Under the pieces are notes generated by a model. That model searched no databases. It was given only the letters and a program-made list of their open reading frames with translations, and was not told the origin of the DNA. Of a stretch of 64,000 nucleotides of DNA, positions 49,435 through 57,681 are shown one piece after another (positions within the stretch are counted from its first letter, which is position 1; each line of letters begins with the position of its first letter). Both the position numbers and the translations under genes were made by a program. The DNA is from an uncultured Muribaculaceae bacterium (GTDB taxonomy: Bacteria > Bacteroidota > Bacteroidia > Bacteroidales > Muribaculaceae), in the NCBI GenBank assembly GCA_910587925.1, contig CAJUOC010000006.1:1-64000 (forward strand), written 5' to 3'.

Positions 49435-49658
49435 AGATTGCGGTCGTAAAAATCCATTATAGACCTGGCCTGCTCCAGCGCCGCCGCCGCAGGAGATGCA
49501 GGGTCGATTGCCGCCGCCGCGGCGTAGTCGCTCATGGCTGCGCCGCGGCGGCCCAGCTTCCAGTACAGCATACCGCGGTGGTACAGCGCGTCGGCATCGG
49601 CGCCCCGGGCATCTATACGGGCCGTGAGGGCGGCAATTTCCTTTTCAATTTCTGTCAT
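49422..49658 (-). CDS. Small tetratricopeptide-repeat protein
   Basis: This 78-residue protein contains about one and a half TPR motifs (ADALYHRGMLYWKLGRRGAAMSDYAAAAAIDP), no signal peptide and an N-terminal short helix (MTEIEKEIAALTARIDA). It is probably a cytosolic interaction module. The ATG at 49658 follows the left-facing promoter of the palindrome at 49671-49703. Its function is unknown; a similar small protein occurs in many Bacteroidales. Confidence 0.8.
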   Translation of the reverse strand: MTEIEKEIAALTARIDARGADADALYHRGMLYWKLGRRGAAMSDYAAAAAIDPASPAAAALEQARSIMDFYDRNLYNP

Positions 49659-49670
49659 CAAAATCTTTTG

Positions 49671-49703
49671 CTTACATTTGTGCGTTAGAGTTACAAATGT
49701 AAG
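49671..49703. promoter_or_regulatory. Palindromic divergent promoter pair
   Basis: CTTACATTTGT (49671-49681) and its exact inverse ACAAATGTAAG (49693-49703) are separated by 11 nt. Each arm contains a perfect -7 box: TACATTTG at 49673-49680 on the plus strand (phosphatase gene) and at 49694-49701 on the minus strand (small TPR gene). The two transcription starts would cross, so the promoters probably compete or share a regulator. Confidence 0.65.
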
Positions 49704-49716
49704 TAATTAGAAATAT

Positions 49717-50994
49717 ATGCGCAAGCTTTTTGTCCTGCTCGCCCTGGCGATGACCATACCGGGCACCCGAGCCGCCGGCCCAATGGCCACCAACTATACC
49801 TATGCCGAGTGCCGCGGCTCGCTCATGCCTTACCCGGCCGAGGTCAATCCGGCCGTATATCCCGACAGCCTCACGCCGGTATATATAAACCACGTCGGGC
49901 GCCACGGCGCGCGCTACCCGGCATCGTCGGCCAACTGTCACAAGCTGGCCCGCTACCTGTCGCGGGCCGACTCTCTGGGCACCATCACGCCGGCAGGCCG
50001 CCGGCTCATGCGGCTCAACGATGCCGTGATGGCGCAGAGCGAGGGCCGCTGGGGCGCGCTCGACTCGCTGGGCATGGCCGAGCAGAGGGCGATAGCCACG
50101 CGCATGTTTTACAATTTCGGCGAGGTCTTCTCGACAGCCTCGGGCGGTGCGGTGGTATCGGCCATATCGTCGTATTCGCCGCGATGCATGATGAGCATGT
50201 TCAGCTTCCTGCACCAGCTCGACCGCATGGACAACCGCATCAACTTCATCACCTCCACCGGGCGGGTCAACTCGCCGCTCATGCGCCCGTTTGATACCGA
50301 TGCCGACTATCTCAAATTCCGCGCCGACTATGTATGGCGCCCGGCATACGAGGAGTACTTGCGCTCGACCTGCCCTTCGGCACCTGCGCGCAAGCTGCTC
50401 GGCGAGCGGTTTGCGTTCGGCGCCCGTGATGAGGAGCAGGACTTCTCGCTCACGGCATATTACGTGGTGGCGGGATGCGCCGCCATGGGTATGGAAGCCG
50501 ATGCGTCTGATTTCTTCAGCCGCGAGGAGTACAATGCGCTGTGGTCCTGTTTCAATCTGCGTCAGTATCTCCAGCGCACTGCCTCTACGGTGAGCGCCGT
50601 ACCGGCCGAGATAGCGTCCGACCTGCTGCTCGACATCATATCGACCACCGACGCCTTTGTCGAGGGACGGGCCGATGCGGCGGCCAACCTGCGCTTCGGC
50701 CACGCCGAGACTCTCATGCCGCTGCTGTCGCTGATGCGGCTCAAAGGCTGCTACTACATGACCAACTATTTTGACACAGTGGGGCTGCACTGGCGCGACT
50801 TCGATGTGGTGCCGATGGCCGCCAACCTGCAGATGATACTCTTCAAGGCCAAGACCTCCGGCAGATACTATCTGCGCGTCGACCTCAACGAGCAGCCTGT
50901 GCCGCTCCAGCCGGGCTCGTCGTCGGTATACGTGCCGTGGAGCGAGGCGCGGCTTTACCTCACCCGCTGCCTGCCGCTCATCAAGCAGCCCTGA
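49717..50994 (+). CDS. Histidine phosphatase, MINPP/phytase-like
   Basis: This is a branch-2 histidine acid phosphatase, exported via a signal peptide (MRKLFVLLALAMTIPGTRA). The 425-residue protein has the catalytic RHGARYP at residues 62-68, which holds the phospho-accepting histidine. The proton-donor motif is HAE (His329-Ala330-Glu331) rather than the HD of classic phytases; HAE is the mark of multiple inositol polyphosphate phosphatase (MINPP), known from Bacteroides. It therefore probably removes phosphate from phytate-like inositol phosphates in the periplasm or on vesicles. Its stop is directly adjacent to that of the convergent TPR gene. Confidence 0.9.
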   Translation: MRKLFVLLALAMTIPGTRAAGPMATNYTYAECRGSLMPYPAEVNPAVYPDSLTPVYINHVGRHGARYPASSANCHKLARYLSRADSLGTITPAGRRLMRLNDAVMAQSEGRWGALDSLGMAEQRAIATRMFYNFGEVFSTASGGAVVSAISSYSPRCMMSMFSFLHQLDRMDNRINFITSTGRVNSPLMRPFDTDADYLKFRADYVWRPAYEEYLRSTCPSAPARKLLGERFAFGARDEEQDFSLTAYYVVAGCAAMGMEADASDFFSREEYNALWSCFNLRQYLQRTASTVSAVPAEIASDLLLDIISTTDAFVEGRADAAANLRFGHAETLMPLLSLMRLKGCYYMTNYFDTVGLHWRDFDVVPMAANLQMILFKAKTSGRYYLRVDLNEQPVPLQPGSSSVYVPWSEARLYLTRCLPLIKQP

Positions 50995-51840
50995 TTACCG
51001 TGTAAAGAGATCTCTCACCTTCACCTCCGACGCGCCGAGCTCCACAGCCCGGCGCGCGTCTTTATGCGCCTGGTCGAGGCGGTAGCGGTCGCGGTTGAGC
51101 CAAGCGCGGTAGTAATACAGCTCGGGGTCGTCGGGATACAGCTTCAGCCCTTGCGTGATGATTTCGGAGGCTTCGCTCAGCTCCCCCAGGGCCAGTCGGC
51201 AGCCGGCCAGCGAGGCGTAGTACTCGGCCGCCGGGTCGGCATCAAGTATCCGCTCCAGATAGGGGATAGCCTGCCTTTCGCGGCCGGTGAGCGAGTACAG
51301 GGTACCCAGCGCAAGCGCCGTGTCGAGCGACTTTGGCGCCACACGCGCCAGGGTGGCGAAGTCGGCCTCGGCATACGCGGCCTGCCCGGCATACAGAGCT
51401 ATCATGCCGCGGTAATAGCGGGCATCGGAGCAGAGCGAGTCGATGGCGATAGCCTCGGAAAAATCGGCGTAGGCATCGGCGTCGCGCCCCATCTTGAGCA
51501 GCTGTCGCCCGCGGGCGACACGTGTGGTGAGCATCGAGGGCGCGCGGTCGAGCACACGGTCGTATGTCACCAGCGACAGAGAGTCGTGGCCCAGACAGGA
51601 GTACACCGACGCCAGATTGGTGAGCAGCAGCATATTGGTGGGCGCGTCGGGCCGCACGGCCATGGCATCGCAGAGCCGCGCCGCAGCCTCGGGCCAGTCG
51701 CGCCGGGCGATGGCGCTGTCGGCCTCCTCGGTAAGGATAAAATAGGGGTCGGAGTCGTAGTCTGTCGTATCGGCGGCAGCTGTCGCCGTGCTCAGGGTGA
51801 GTGCCGCTGAGGCCGCAAGTATCGTGATGATATGCTTCAT
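50995..51840 (-). CDS. Exported TPR-repeat protein
   Basis: The 281-residue protein has a signal peptide (MKHIITILAASAALTLSTATAAA) and about six TPR-type helix pairs, for example YRGMIALYAGQAAYAEADFATLARVAP and LGTLYSLTGRERQAIPYLERILDADP. It is probably a periplasmic scaffold. The ATG at 51840 is chosen because it begins the signal peptide and lies 24 nt after the -7 box. Partners are unknown. Confidence 0.88.
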   Translation of the reverse strand: MKHIITILAASAALTLSTATAAADTTDYDSDPYFILTEEADSAIARRDWPEAAARLCDAMAVRPDAPTNMLLLTNLASVYSCLGHDSLSLVTYDRVLDRAPSMLTTRVARGRQLLKMGRDADAYADFSEAIAIDSLCSDARYYRGMIALYAGQAAYAEADFATLARVAPKSLDTALALGTLYSLTGRERQAIPYLERILDADPAAEYYASLAGCRLALGELSEASEIITQGLKLYPDDPELYYYRAWLNRDRYRLDQAHKDARRAVELGASEVKVRDLFTR

Positions 51841-51864
51841 GGAGATGCAGATGTTTGATTGCTG

Positions 51865-51872
51865 CAAAGTTA
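51865..51872 (-). promoter_or_regulatory. -7 box for exported TPR gene
   Basis: The minus strand reads TAACTTTG, an exact match, 24 nt before the ATG at 51840. Confidence 0.65.
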
Positions 51873-51917
51873 GGCCTTTTGGTCGGGAGTGGGGTACTAA
51901 TTTATTGAAAAATGTGT

Positions 51918-51948
51918 TTTGCTGTCTGAAAAATAAGTGGTAAATTTG
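51918..51948 (+). promoter_or_regulatory. Promoter of HU/SPOR gene
   Basis: TTTG (51918-51921), a 19-nt spacer and TAAATTTG (51941-51948) form a full consensus promoter 13 nt before the ATG at 51962. Confidence 0.75.
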
Positions 51949-51961
51949 CAGAGAAAATCAC

Positions 51962-52885
51962 ATGGAAACCATCGGACTTCACATCGACTATCTGCTGCTG
52001 CATCACAGCTGTGTGACGCTGCCGGGCCTCGGCTCGCTGCTGCGCCATGGCCGTGAGGCCGCATACGATGCCGAGCGCCGATGCTGGATGCCGCCGTCGC
52101 GCACGGTGTCGTTCAATCCCGACCTGTCGCGCACCGACGGCCTGCTGAGCCGATCCATAGCGCGCCGCGACGGCATCTCCGACTCTGCTGCGGCGCGTAT
52201 CGTGGAGCGCGGGGTAGGGGAGCTGCGCCGACGGCTCGATACCGACAGATACGTGGCGCTCGGCCATGCCGGCACTCTGCGGCTCTCGTCTGAAGGCTCG
52301 CTGTGTTTCCAACCCGCCCCGGCTCCCCGCTCCTGGATGCCCGCGGTGGCTGTGGCCGACGCTCCGGCCGCGGCAGCAGCCGCTGTCGCAGCAGCCGCCG
52401 GCCGGTCTGTCCGCGGCAATATTTACCGCACCGTGTCCCGCATAGCGGCCTGCGTCGCCGTAGTATTTGCCCTGGGCTGGATTGTCGCCGACAATATACG
52501 CTACGGCGCCGACCGCCAGTACGCCTCGGTGGCCCCTGTGCAGCCCCGCCCGATGGTATCGCAGCCCGGCGAGGCCTCGGCCCCCATCGTATGGCACATA
52601 CGCCGCCACGCCGATGCCTCGATGCCCGTGGAGCAGGCTCCCGCAGCAGCTCCTGAAGTGACCGACGCTCCCGGCTATTATCTGGTGGTGGCTTCGCTCG
52701 CCTCGCTCGACGAGGCCCGCGGATACATGGCTGCATTTCCCGGCCGCAAGCTGGGCGTGTTGAGCTCCGACGGCCGTTTCCGCGTTTACGTAGCGAAAGC
52801 AGAGTCGGCCGCGCCTCTCTATAGCGCTGCCGTATCGGACGAAATCACCCGCGACTTTCCCGCAAGCTGGGTCTGCCGCAGATAA
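51962..52885 (+). CDS. HU-CCDC81 and SPOR domain protein
   Basis: The 307-residue protein combines an N-terminal HU-CCDC81-like domain (METIGLHIDYLLLHHSCVTLPGLGSLL, then VSFNPDLSRTDGLL), a second winged part, one transmembrane helix at about residues 155-180 (IAACVAVVFALGWIVADNI) and a C-terminal SPOR domain (YYLVVASLASLDEARGYMAAF). SPOR domains bind denuded glycan strands at the septum, so this is probably a cell-division or envelope protein. The Ala/Pro-rich linker between is low complexity. It has its own promoter. Confidence 0.88.
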   Translation: METIGLHIDYLLLHHSCVTLPGLGSLLRHGREAAYDAERRCWMPPSRTVSFNPDLSRTDGLLSRSIARRDGISDSAAARIVERGVGELRRRLDTDRYVALGHAGTLRLSSEGSLCFQPAPAPRSWMPAVAVADAPAAAAAAVAAAAGRSVRGNIYRTVSRIAACVAVVFALGWIVADNIRYGADRQYASVAPVQPRPMVSQPGEASAPIVWHIRRHADASMPVEQAPAAAPEVTDAPGYYLVVASLASLDEARGYMAAFPGRKLGVLSSDGRFRVYVAKAESAAPLYSAAVSDEITRDFPASWVCRR

Positions 52886-52905
52886 ATCTTACCACCCCCA
52901 CCTGT

Positions 52906-53433
52906 ATGGAAACAATGCATGATTTGCTGTTGCGCCGCCACAGCATACGCCGTTACACAGACGAGCCTGTCGACGCCGGTGATGTCAAGACCATCATCGA
53001 GGCAGCCCTGCTGGCTCCGTCGTCAAAAAGTGTGCGCCCCTGGGAATTTGTACTCGTCGAGAAGCGTGAAGACCTCGAGCGCCTCGCCTCCTGCAAGGCC
53101 AACGGTACCCGCCCCATAGCCTCGTGTCCCCTGGCTGTGGTGGTATGCGCCGACCCCGCGCGCTCCGACATGTATATCGAGGACATGAGCATCACGGCCG
53201 CATACATGCAGCTCCAGGCGACCGCCCTCGGGCTGGGCGCCTGCTGGATACAGGTGCGAGGCCGCTTTACCGCCGACGGAGAAGACGCTGAGGAAATCGT
53301 GCGCGAGATACTCGGCATCCCCCCGGGCTATGTGGTGGAGTGCATCGTCACCCTCGGCCATCCCGATGAGGAGCGTCGCCCCGTAGACCCCGCCAAGCTG
53401 CTCTGGGAGAAGGTTCACACCGAGAGATGGTGA
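52906..53433 (+). CDS. Nitroreductase family protein
   Basis: This is a 175-residue FMN-dependent oxidoreductase. Signatures are RRHSIRRYTDEPVD (FMN phosphate contacts), LLAPSSKSVRPWEFVLV, and AAYMQLQATALGLGACWIQ. It is short for the family, as many anaerobe members are. Natural substrate is unknown. It is followed by a gene whose start overlaps its stop by 7 nt, and probably heads the four-gene cluster up to maf. Confidence 0.9.
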   Translation: METMHDLLLRRHSIRRYTDEPVDAGDVKTIIEAALLAPSSKSVRPWEFVLVEKREDLERLASCKANGTRPIASCPLAVVVCADPARSDMYIEDMSITAAYMQLQATALGLGACWIQVRGRFTADGEDAEEIVREILGIPPGYVVECIVTLGHPDEERRPVDPAKLLWEKVHTERW

Positions 53434-54200
53434 CAAGAGCCGTCATAATCGGAGCCGGCAACGTCGCTACACATCTCGCCCGCGGATTACACTCCGCAGG
53501 CATCAGCATCGCGGCGGTATGCGCGCGCCATGCCGATACCGCAGGCCGTCTGGCCGCGCAGGTCGGAGCGAGCGTATGCACCGCCCCGGCCGATATACCG
53601 GCCGACGCCGATCTGGTATTGATTTCGGTCAGCGATGCTGCGGTGGCCGATGTCGCCGCAGCCCTGCCCGTGACAGGCGCCGTCGTGGCCCATACATCGG
53701 GCAGTGTGCCTATCGAGGCATTGTCTGCCCGGCATCCCCGGGCGGCCGTGCTGTATCCGCTACAGACTTTCTCACGCGATGTCGAGGTCGACCTCGCCCG
53801 GGTACCGCTGTTTACCGAGGCGACGGATGCCTCGGCGCTGGATGCGATAGATGGCGTGGCCAGGCGGCTGTCGGCGTCGGTCTTCCATGCCGACAGCGAC
53901 AAGCGGCGTCACCTGCATGTGGCCGGGGTGATGGCATGCAACTTCCCGGTGTATCTGCTGGAGCAGTGCCGTGAGGTGCTCGGGCAGGCCGGTTTTCCGC
54001 TCGAGGTGGTGCGTCCGCTCGTGGAGGCGACTCTCGACAAGGCATTTGCCATCGGCCCGCGTGAAGCCATGACAGGCCCCGCGCGCCGCGGCGATATGGA
54101 TGTCGCGCGCTCGCACGAGCAGATGCTGCCCGCCCCCGTGGCTCATATATACCGCCTTATCTCAACTCAAATATACGATATGTATCATGAGCAGCATTGA
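53427..54200 (+). CDS. Rossmann-fold and DUF2520 domain protein
   Basis: The 257-residue protein starts VTRAVIIGAGNVATHLARGL, a dinucleotide-binding GxGNVA loop, followed by a beta-alpha Rossmann domain with VAHTSGSVPIEAL. The C-terminal helical DUF2520 domain (HVAGVMACNFPVYLLEQC, LDKAFAIGPREAMTGPARRGD) is like ProC and F420-dependent NADP reductases. It is probably an NAD(P)-dependent oxidoreductase with unknown substrate. It overlaps its neighbours by 7 and 14 nt. Confidence 0.88.
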   Translation: MVTRAVIIGAGNVATHLARGLHSAGISIAAVCARHADTAGRLAAQVGASVCTAPADIPADADLVLISVSDAAVADVAAALPVTGAVVAHTSGSVPIEALSARHPRAAVLYPLQTFSRDVEVDLARVPLFTEATDASALDAIDGVARRLSASVFHADSDKRRHLHVAGVMACNFPVYLLEQCREVLGQAGFPLEVVRPLVEATLDKAFAIGPREAMTGPARRGDMDVARSHEQMLPAPVAHIYRLISTQIYDMYHEQH

Positions 54201-54711
54201 CTACGATCTCACGCTCATACGCGGCATCGCCTTTGATGTCGACGGCGTACTCTCACCTGCCACGGTCACCCTGGGCGACGACGGCATACCCCGGCGCATG
54301 GCCAATCTGCGCGACGGATATGCCATGGTGCAGGCTGCGCGCGCCGGCTTGCATATGGCTGTCATCTCCGGCGGCGACAGCGAGGCGCTGCGCCGTCGAT
54401 TCGATATAATCGGCATCAGCGACGTGCACCTCGGCGCGGGCGACAAGCTGCCGCTGCTGCTGGGCTGGATGGAGCGCCGCGGTCTGCGGCCCGAGCAGGT
54501 CGCCTATATGGGCGACGACGTGCCCGATGTGGCGCCGATGCGCCATGTAGGGCTGCCGATAGCGCCGGCCGATGCCTGTGCCGACGCTATTATGGCGGCC
54601 CGCCACGTGACCCGCGCCGCCGGCGGATACGGCGCCGCGCGTGAGGTCATCGAGCAGATACTGCGCGCTCGCGGCCTGTGGGCCGAGGCGCCTGCCAATT
54701 CCGGTCAATAA
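54187..54711 (+). CDS. HAD family phosphatase, KdsC-like
   Basis: This 174-residue protein matches the YrbI/KdsC HAD subfamily, which removes phosphate from 3-deoxy-D-manno-octulosonate 8-phosphate in lipopolysaccharide synthesis. The motifs are IAFDVDGVLSPATV (nucleophile Asp), SGGDSEALRRR and AYMGDDVPD. There is no cap domain, as expected for KdsC. The start at 54187 overlaps the previous gene by 14 nt; the longer frame is shadow. Without kdsA/kdsB nearby the exact substrate is inferred from family. Confidence 0.85.
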   Translation: MSSIDYDLTLIRGIAFDVDGVLSPATVTLGDDGIPRRMANLRDGYAMVQAARAGLHMAVISGGDSEALRRRFDIIGISDVHLGAGDKLPLLLGWMERRGLRPEQVAYMGDDVPDVAPMRHVGLPIAPADACADAIMAARHVTRAAGGYGAAREVIEQILRARGLWAEAPANSGQ

Positions 54712-54737
54712 TCCACTTACCTCCCGACTACGTATAC

Positions 54738-55325
54738 ATGGCACTGATACTTGCATCAAAATCTCCGCGCCGCCGCGAGCTGCTCGCCATCATCGAGCCC
54801 GACTATGTGACTGCGCCCGACCGCGAGGTCGAAGAGAGCTACCCCGCCACGCTGGCGGCCGATGAGGTCCCGGCATATCTGTCGAGGCTCAAAAGCTCGG
54901 CATATCTCGACACGGCCGCCGAGGGCGACATCGTGCTCACAGCCGATACTGTGGTGATACTCGACGGCGAGATACTTGGCAAACCGCGCGACACGGCAGA
55001 TGCCTGCGCCATGCTCGGCCGGCTGTCGGGCCGCACCCACCGTGTGGTGACGGGCGTGACTCTGGCTTCGCCCGGATGCGAGCCGATGACTTTCTCGTCG
55101 GTGACCGAGGTGACTTTTGCACCTCTGGCTCAAAGCGACATTGAGAGCTACGTAGACCGCTGCCGGCCGCTCGACAAAGCCGGCGCCTACGGCATACAGG
55201 AGTGGATAGGAGCCGCCGCTGTTGAAAAAATCAACGGGAGCTACTACAATGTGGTAGGGCTCCCGCTGCATAAGCTGTTATATGCGCTGCGCGACTATCG
55301 CGCGGCGATGGTCAGTCGCCGTTGA
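54738..55325 (+). CDS. maf: Maf family nucleotide pyrophosphatase
   Basis: Maf proteins hydrolyse non-canonical or modified nucleoside triphosphates. The 195-residue product has LILASKSPRRRELLA at its N-terminus, the EESYPATL and VLTADTVVILDGEILGKP segments and DKAGAYGIQEWIG, all typical. The start is 54738. The last 14 nt overlap a convergent lipoprotein gene. Confidence 0.94.
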   Translation: MALILASKSPRRRELLAIIEPDYVTAPDREVEESYPATLAADEVPAYLSRLKSSAYLDTAAEGDIVLTADTVVILDGEILGKPRDTADACAMLGRLSGRTHRVVTGVTLASPGCEPMTFSSVTEVTFAPLAQSDIESYVDRCRPLDKAGAYGIQEWIGAAAVEKINGSYYNVVGLPLHKLLYALRDYRAAMVSRR

Positions 55326-55941
55326 TTACACGGTGCATCACCATGTCGATGTCGTGACCTGCGGCATTCTTTATTTCAAACTGGAGGGTTGTGCGGTCGC
55401 GGTCGACCTCGACGTCCTCAAGGCGTGAGTAACGTATGAGGCTGCCGCGCACTGCCCGCTCTATCTGGCGCTGCCATATGGCTGCGGTACGTGCCGTGAG
55501 CGAGTCCACGGCCGGCTGACCGGCTCCGGTGAGCATATTCTGGCTGAACATCACTCCGGCCGGGTCGACCTCGACCTTGAGCGAAGACATGTCAAATGCC
55601 AGCAGAAGGTCGTCGTCGCCGCTGCGGGTCCACGTGCCGCGTACTCCGGCTGTGGCCGATATGCTCACTTCGTAGGGCTCGACTGCGCCGGAGAGGCTGT
55701 CGGCCACCACGGGCTGTGTGGCATTGATGAGCGACGACAGGTATACTCCGTTGCCGGAGTCGCCGCGGGTGAAGTCGAGCGACATGAGCGATGTGGCCGA
55801 CGATGCGGCGGGTATGTCGGCCTGCAGCGACACAGGCGCGGCAGCAGTCCATGAGCCCACAAACGCATCATCGCCCGAGCACGATGCAAGGCCGAAGGCG
55901 AGCAGCGCCACGGCCGAGAGATGTAAGAAACGTCTGTCCAT
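55312..55941 (-). CDS. Putative lipoprotein
   Basis: The 209-residue protein has a lipoprotein signal peptide with lipobox LASC (MDRRFLHLSAVALLAFGLASC), then SGDDAFVGSWTAAAPVSL, as in lipocalin-like extracytoplasmic lipoproteins. The rest alternates polar and hydrophobic residues in beta-strand manner. No named family is recognised; DUF4925-type lipocalin-like proteins are an alternative guess. No promoter match is evident. It faces maf. Confidence 0.75.
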   Translation of the reverse strand: MDRRFLHLSAVALLAFGLASCSGDDAFVGSWTAAAPVSLQADIPAASSATSLMSLDFTRGDSGNGVYLSSLINATQPVVADSLSGAVEPYEVSISATAGVRGTWTRSGDDDLLLAFDMSSLKVEVDPAGVMFSQNMLTGAGQPAVDSLTARTAAIWQRQIERAVRGSLIRYSRLEDVEVDRDRTTLQFEIKNAAGHDIDMVMHRVINGD

Positions 55942-56008
55942 ATCTTTTCTATGTATGTGTGGATATATAACGCCTTCCGGGCGGGATATGTTTGCGCGGA
56001 GCCGTAAG

Positions 56009-57670
56009 TCAGCGGCCGCGGTCCCGCGCTATCATTTCAAGAGCGGTATCCAGGGCATCAGGAGCCTTGACGGAGACGTCGGGGATTACGCCGTGGATAT
56101 CGCGCTCGTCGGCGTGCAACAGCCAAAACCGCTTGTACGACACGGTGGTGCTGAGACCAGATACCGGCATACTATAGACAAGCAGGTCGCCATAGCTCAC
56201 ACTCATGCCCCCGGTCTCCTCTCCGACGACCGGCCCGACGCCGCACTCCTTGAACACCCATGCAAACGACGAGGCCGACGAGAAAGTGTTATTGGACGTG
56301 AGCAGGTATACACGACCGTCGTAATGCCCTTCGGCGCGGGAGAGCGGACGTATATAGTCGGCCGAATCGGCCTGGTGGAATACCAGGCAGGGCGTGACGC
56401 CGTTGCCGATAAGCCGGGCCGAGAGCGGAGTCACGCGTATGAGGGCCTTTTCCATCTGCACAAAGGGCAGGGGAGATATGTAGCGCAGCAGCACATCGCC
56501 CACGGCGCTGTTGCCTCCGCCGTTGGCGCGCAGGTCGATAATGAGATTGCCGATGCGCGCGTCGCGGAGAGCGGTAAACATAGAGTCGGCAAATGCGCTC
56601 ATGCGACCCGCGTCGGTAAACGAGCGGAAATCCATCACAGCCACATCGCGGGAGCGGTCGATGCTGAAGGTATAGTCGCTGCGGCTCTCCCGGCTCACCG
56701 ACGGACAGCGGCTTATGATGTCGGCGCGGGTGGCAGCCGGAAAGATGTGCCGCTGTGTGCGCGACTCGCCCGGTAGCCGATACTCCACATCATAGGCGTC
56801 GGCGCCATACAGCATGTGGAAGAGTCCGTAAAAAGAATATCCGACCCTCACGAGCTTGTAATGCTGTCGCTCCCCGCTCACATAGGGCATCATCGCATCT
56901 ATCATCGTATCGGCCGGCACACCGTTGATGCTCAATATGGCCGAGCCATAGGGGATGATTGAGTCGATGCTCGACTCACATATTATGGCGCGGTCGGAGC
57001 CGATGCGTACAAATACCGGCATACGCAGCATAGAGTCTGTGAATACGTCTTTATATGGAAACTGAAGGCAGGTATGTCCGTCGCCTATCATGGCCACCAG
57101 CGGAGCAGCAGCCCGGTAGAGCTGTAGCGGGGTCACGGAGTCGCCAAGGCTGTCCTTGGCTCGGTTTACCGCCCGCAGGAGCTGCTCCTGGGTGCATACC
57201 GAGTATATGTCGGGGTGAATCTGACTGATACCGTACACAAGGGCATCGATGTCGAAGCGCGCCTGCTCTCGAGTGAGCTTGCCCGATGCGGCGCGGCGCG
57301 ACATCTGCGGCGAGGGATGCTCGTATGGATTGGCCGCCGTGCGTATCACCCTCACGCGGGCTGTATCGCCCGAGGTGGTAATCATGGCGATGTCGGCAGA
57401 GTCCCACTCGGCGGGGCTCACGGTCAATGTATCCGTTTTGGATACAAACGCTATCCTGGCGGCGGCTGTTTCAAGTATATCGGGATTTATCTCCGGGGCG
57501 ACATTCCAGCCTCCGCGTATTTCCCTGCCGTCGAGGAAAAGCCTTACGACGGAGTCGACCGGGCCGAAGACATCCGCACCGGCGTGTGCAGGTGCTACCG
57601 GGAGCAGAGCCGAGCCGGCGACAATTGTCCCGGCGAGCAGGCAGAATGATTGGCGCAATGCGTTACTCAT
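56009..57670 (-). CDS. S41 family (tail-specific) peptidase, exported
   Basis: This serine protease of family S41 is probably periplasmic or surface-exposed. The 553-residue protein has a signal peptide (MSNALRQSFCLLAGTIVAGSA), a PDZ-like region (SAILSINGVPADTMIDAMM) and the S41 core: LIIDLRANGGGNS, then NNTFSSASSFA with the likely catalytic serine at 464, then GEETGGMSVSYGD. The start at 57670 (ATG) is preferred; a TTG at 57685 would overlap the upstream thioredoxin stop. It forms a probable two-gene unit with the thioredoxin-like gene. Substrate unknown. Confidence 0.88.
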   Translation of the reverse strand: MSNALRQSFCLLAGTIVAGSALLPVAPAHAGADVFGPVDSVVRLFLDGREIRGGWNVAPEINPDILETAAARIAFVSKTDTLTVSPAEWDSADIAMITTSGDTARVRVIRTAANPYEHPSPQMSRRAASGKLTREQARFDIDALVYGISQIHPDIYSVCTQEQLLRAVNRAKDSLGDSVTPLQLYRAAAPLVAMIGDGHTCLQFPYKDVFTDSMLRMPVFVRIGSDRAIICESSIDSIIPYGSAILSINGVPADTMIDAMMPYVSGERQHYKLVRVGYSFYGLFHMLYGADAYDVEYRLPGESRTQRHIFPAATRADIISRCPSVSRESRSDYTFSIDRSRDVAVMDFRSFTDAGRMSAFADSMFTALRDARIGNLIIDLRANGGGNSAVGDVLLRYISPLPFVQMEKALIRVTPLSARLIGNGVTPCLVFHQADSADYIRPLSRAEGHYDGRVYLLTSNNTFSSASSFAWVFKECGVGPVVGEETGGMSVSYGDLLVYSMPVSGLSTTVSYKRFWLLHADERDIHGVIPDVSVKAPDALDTALEMIARDRGR

Positions 57671-57681
57671 GACACGTTTTT

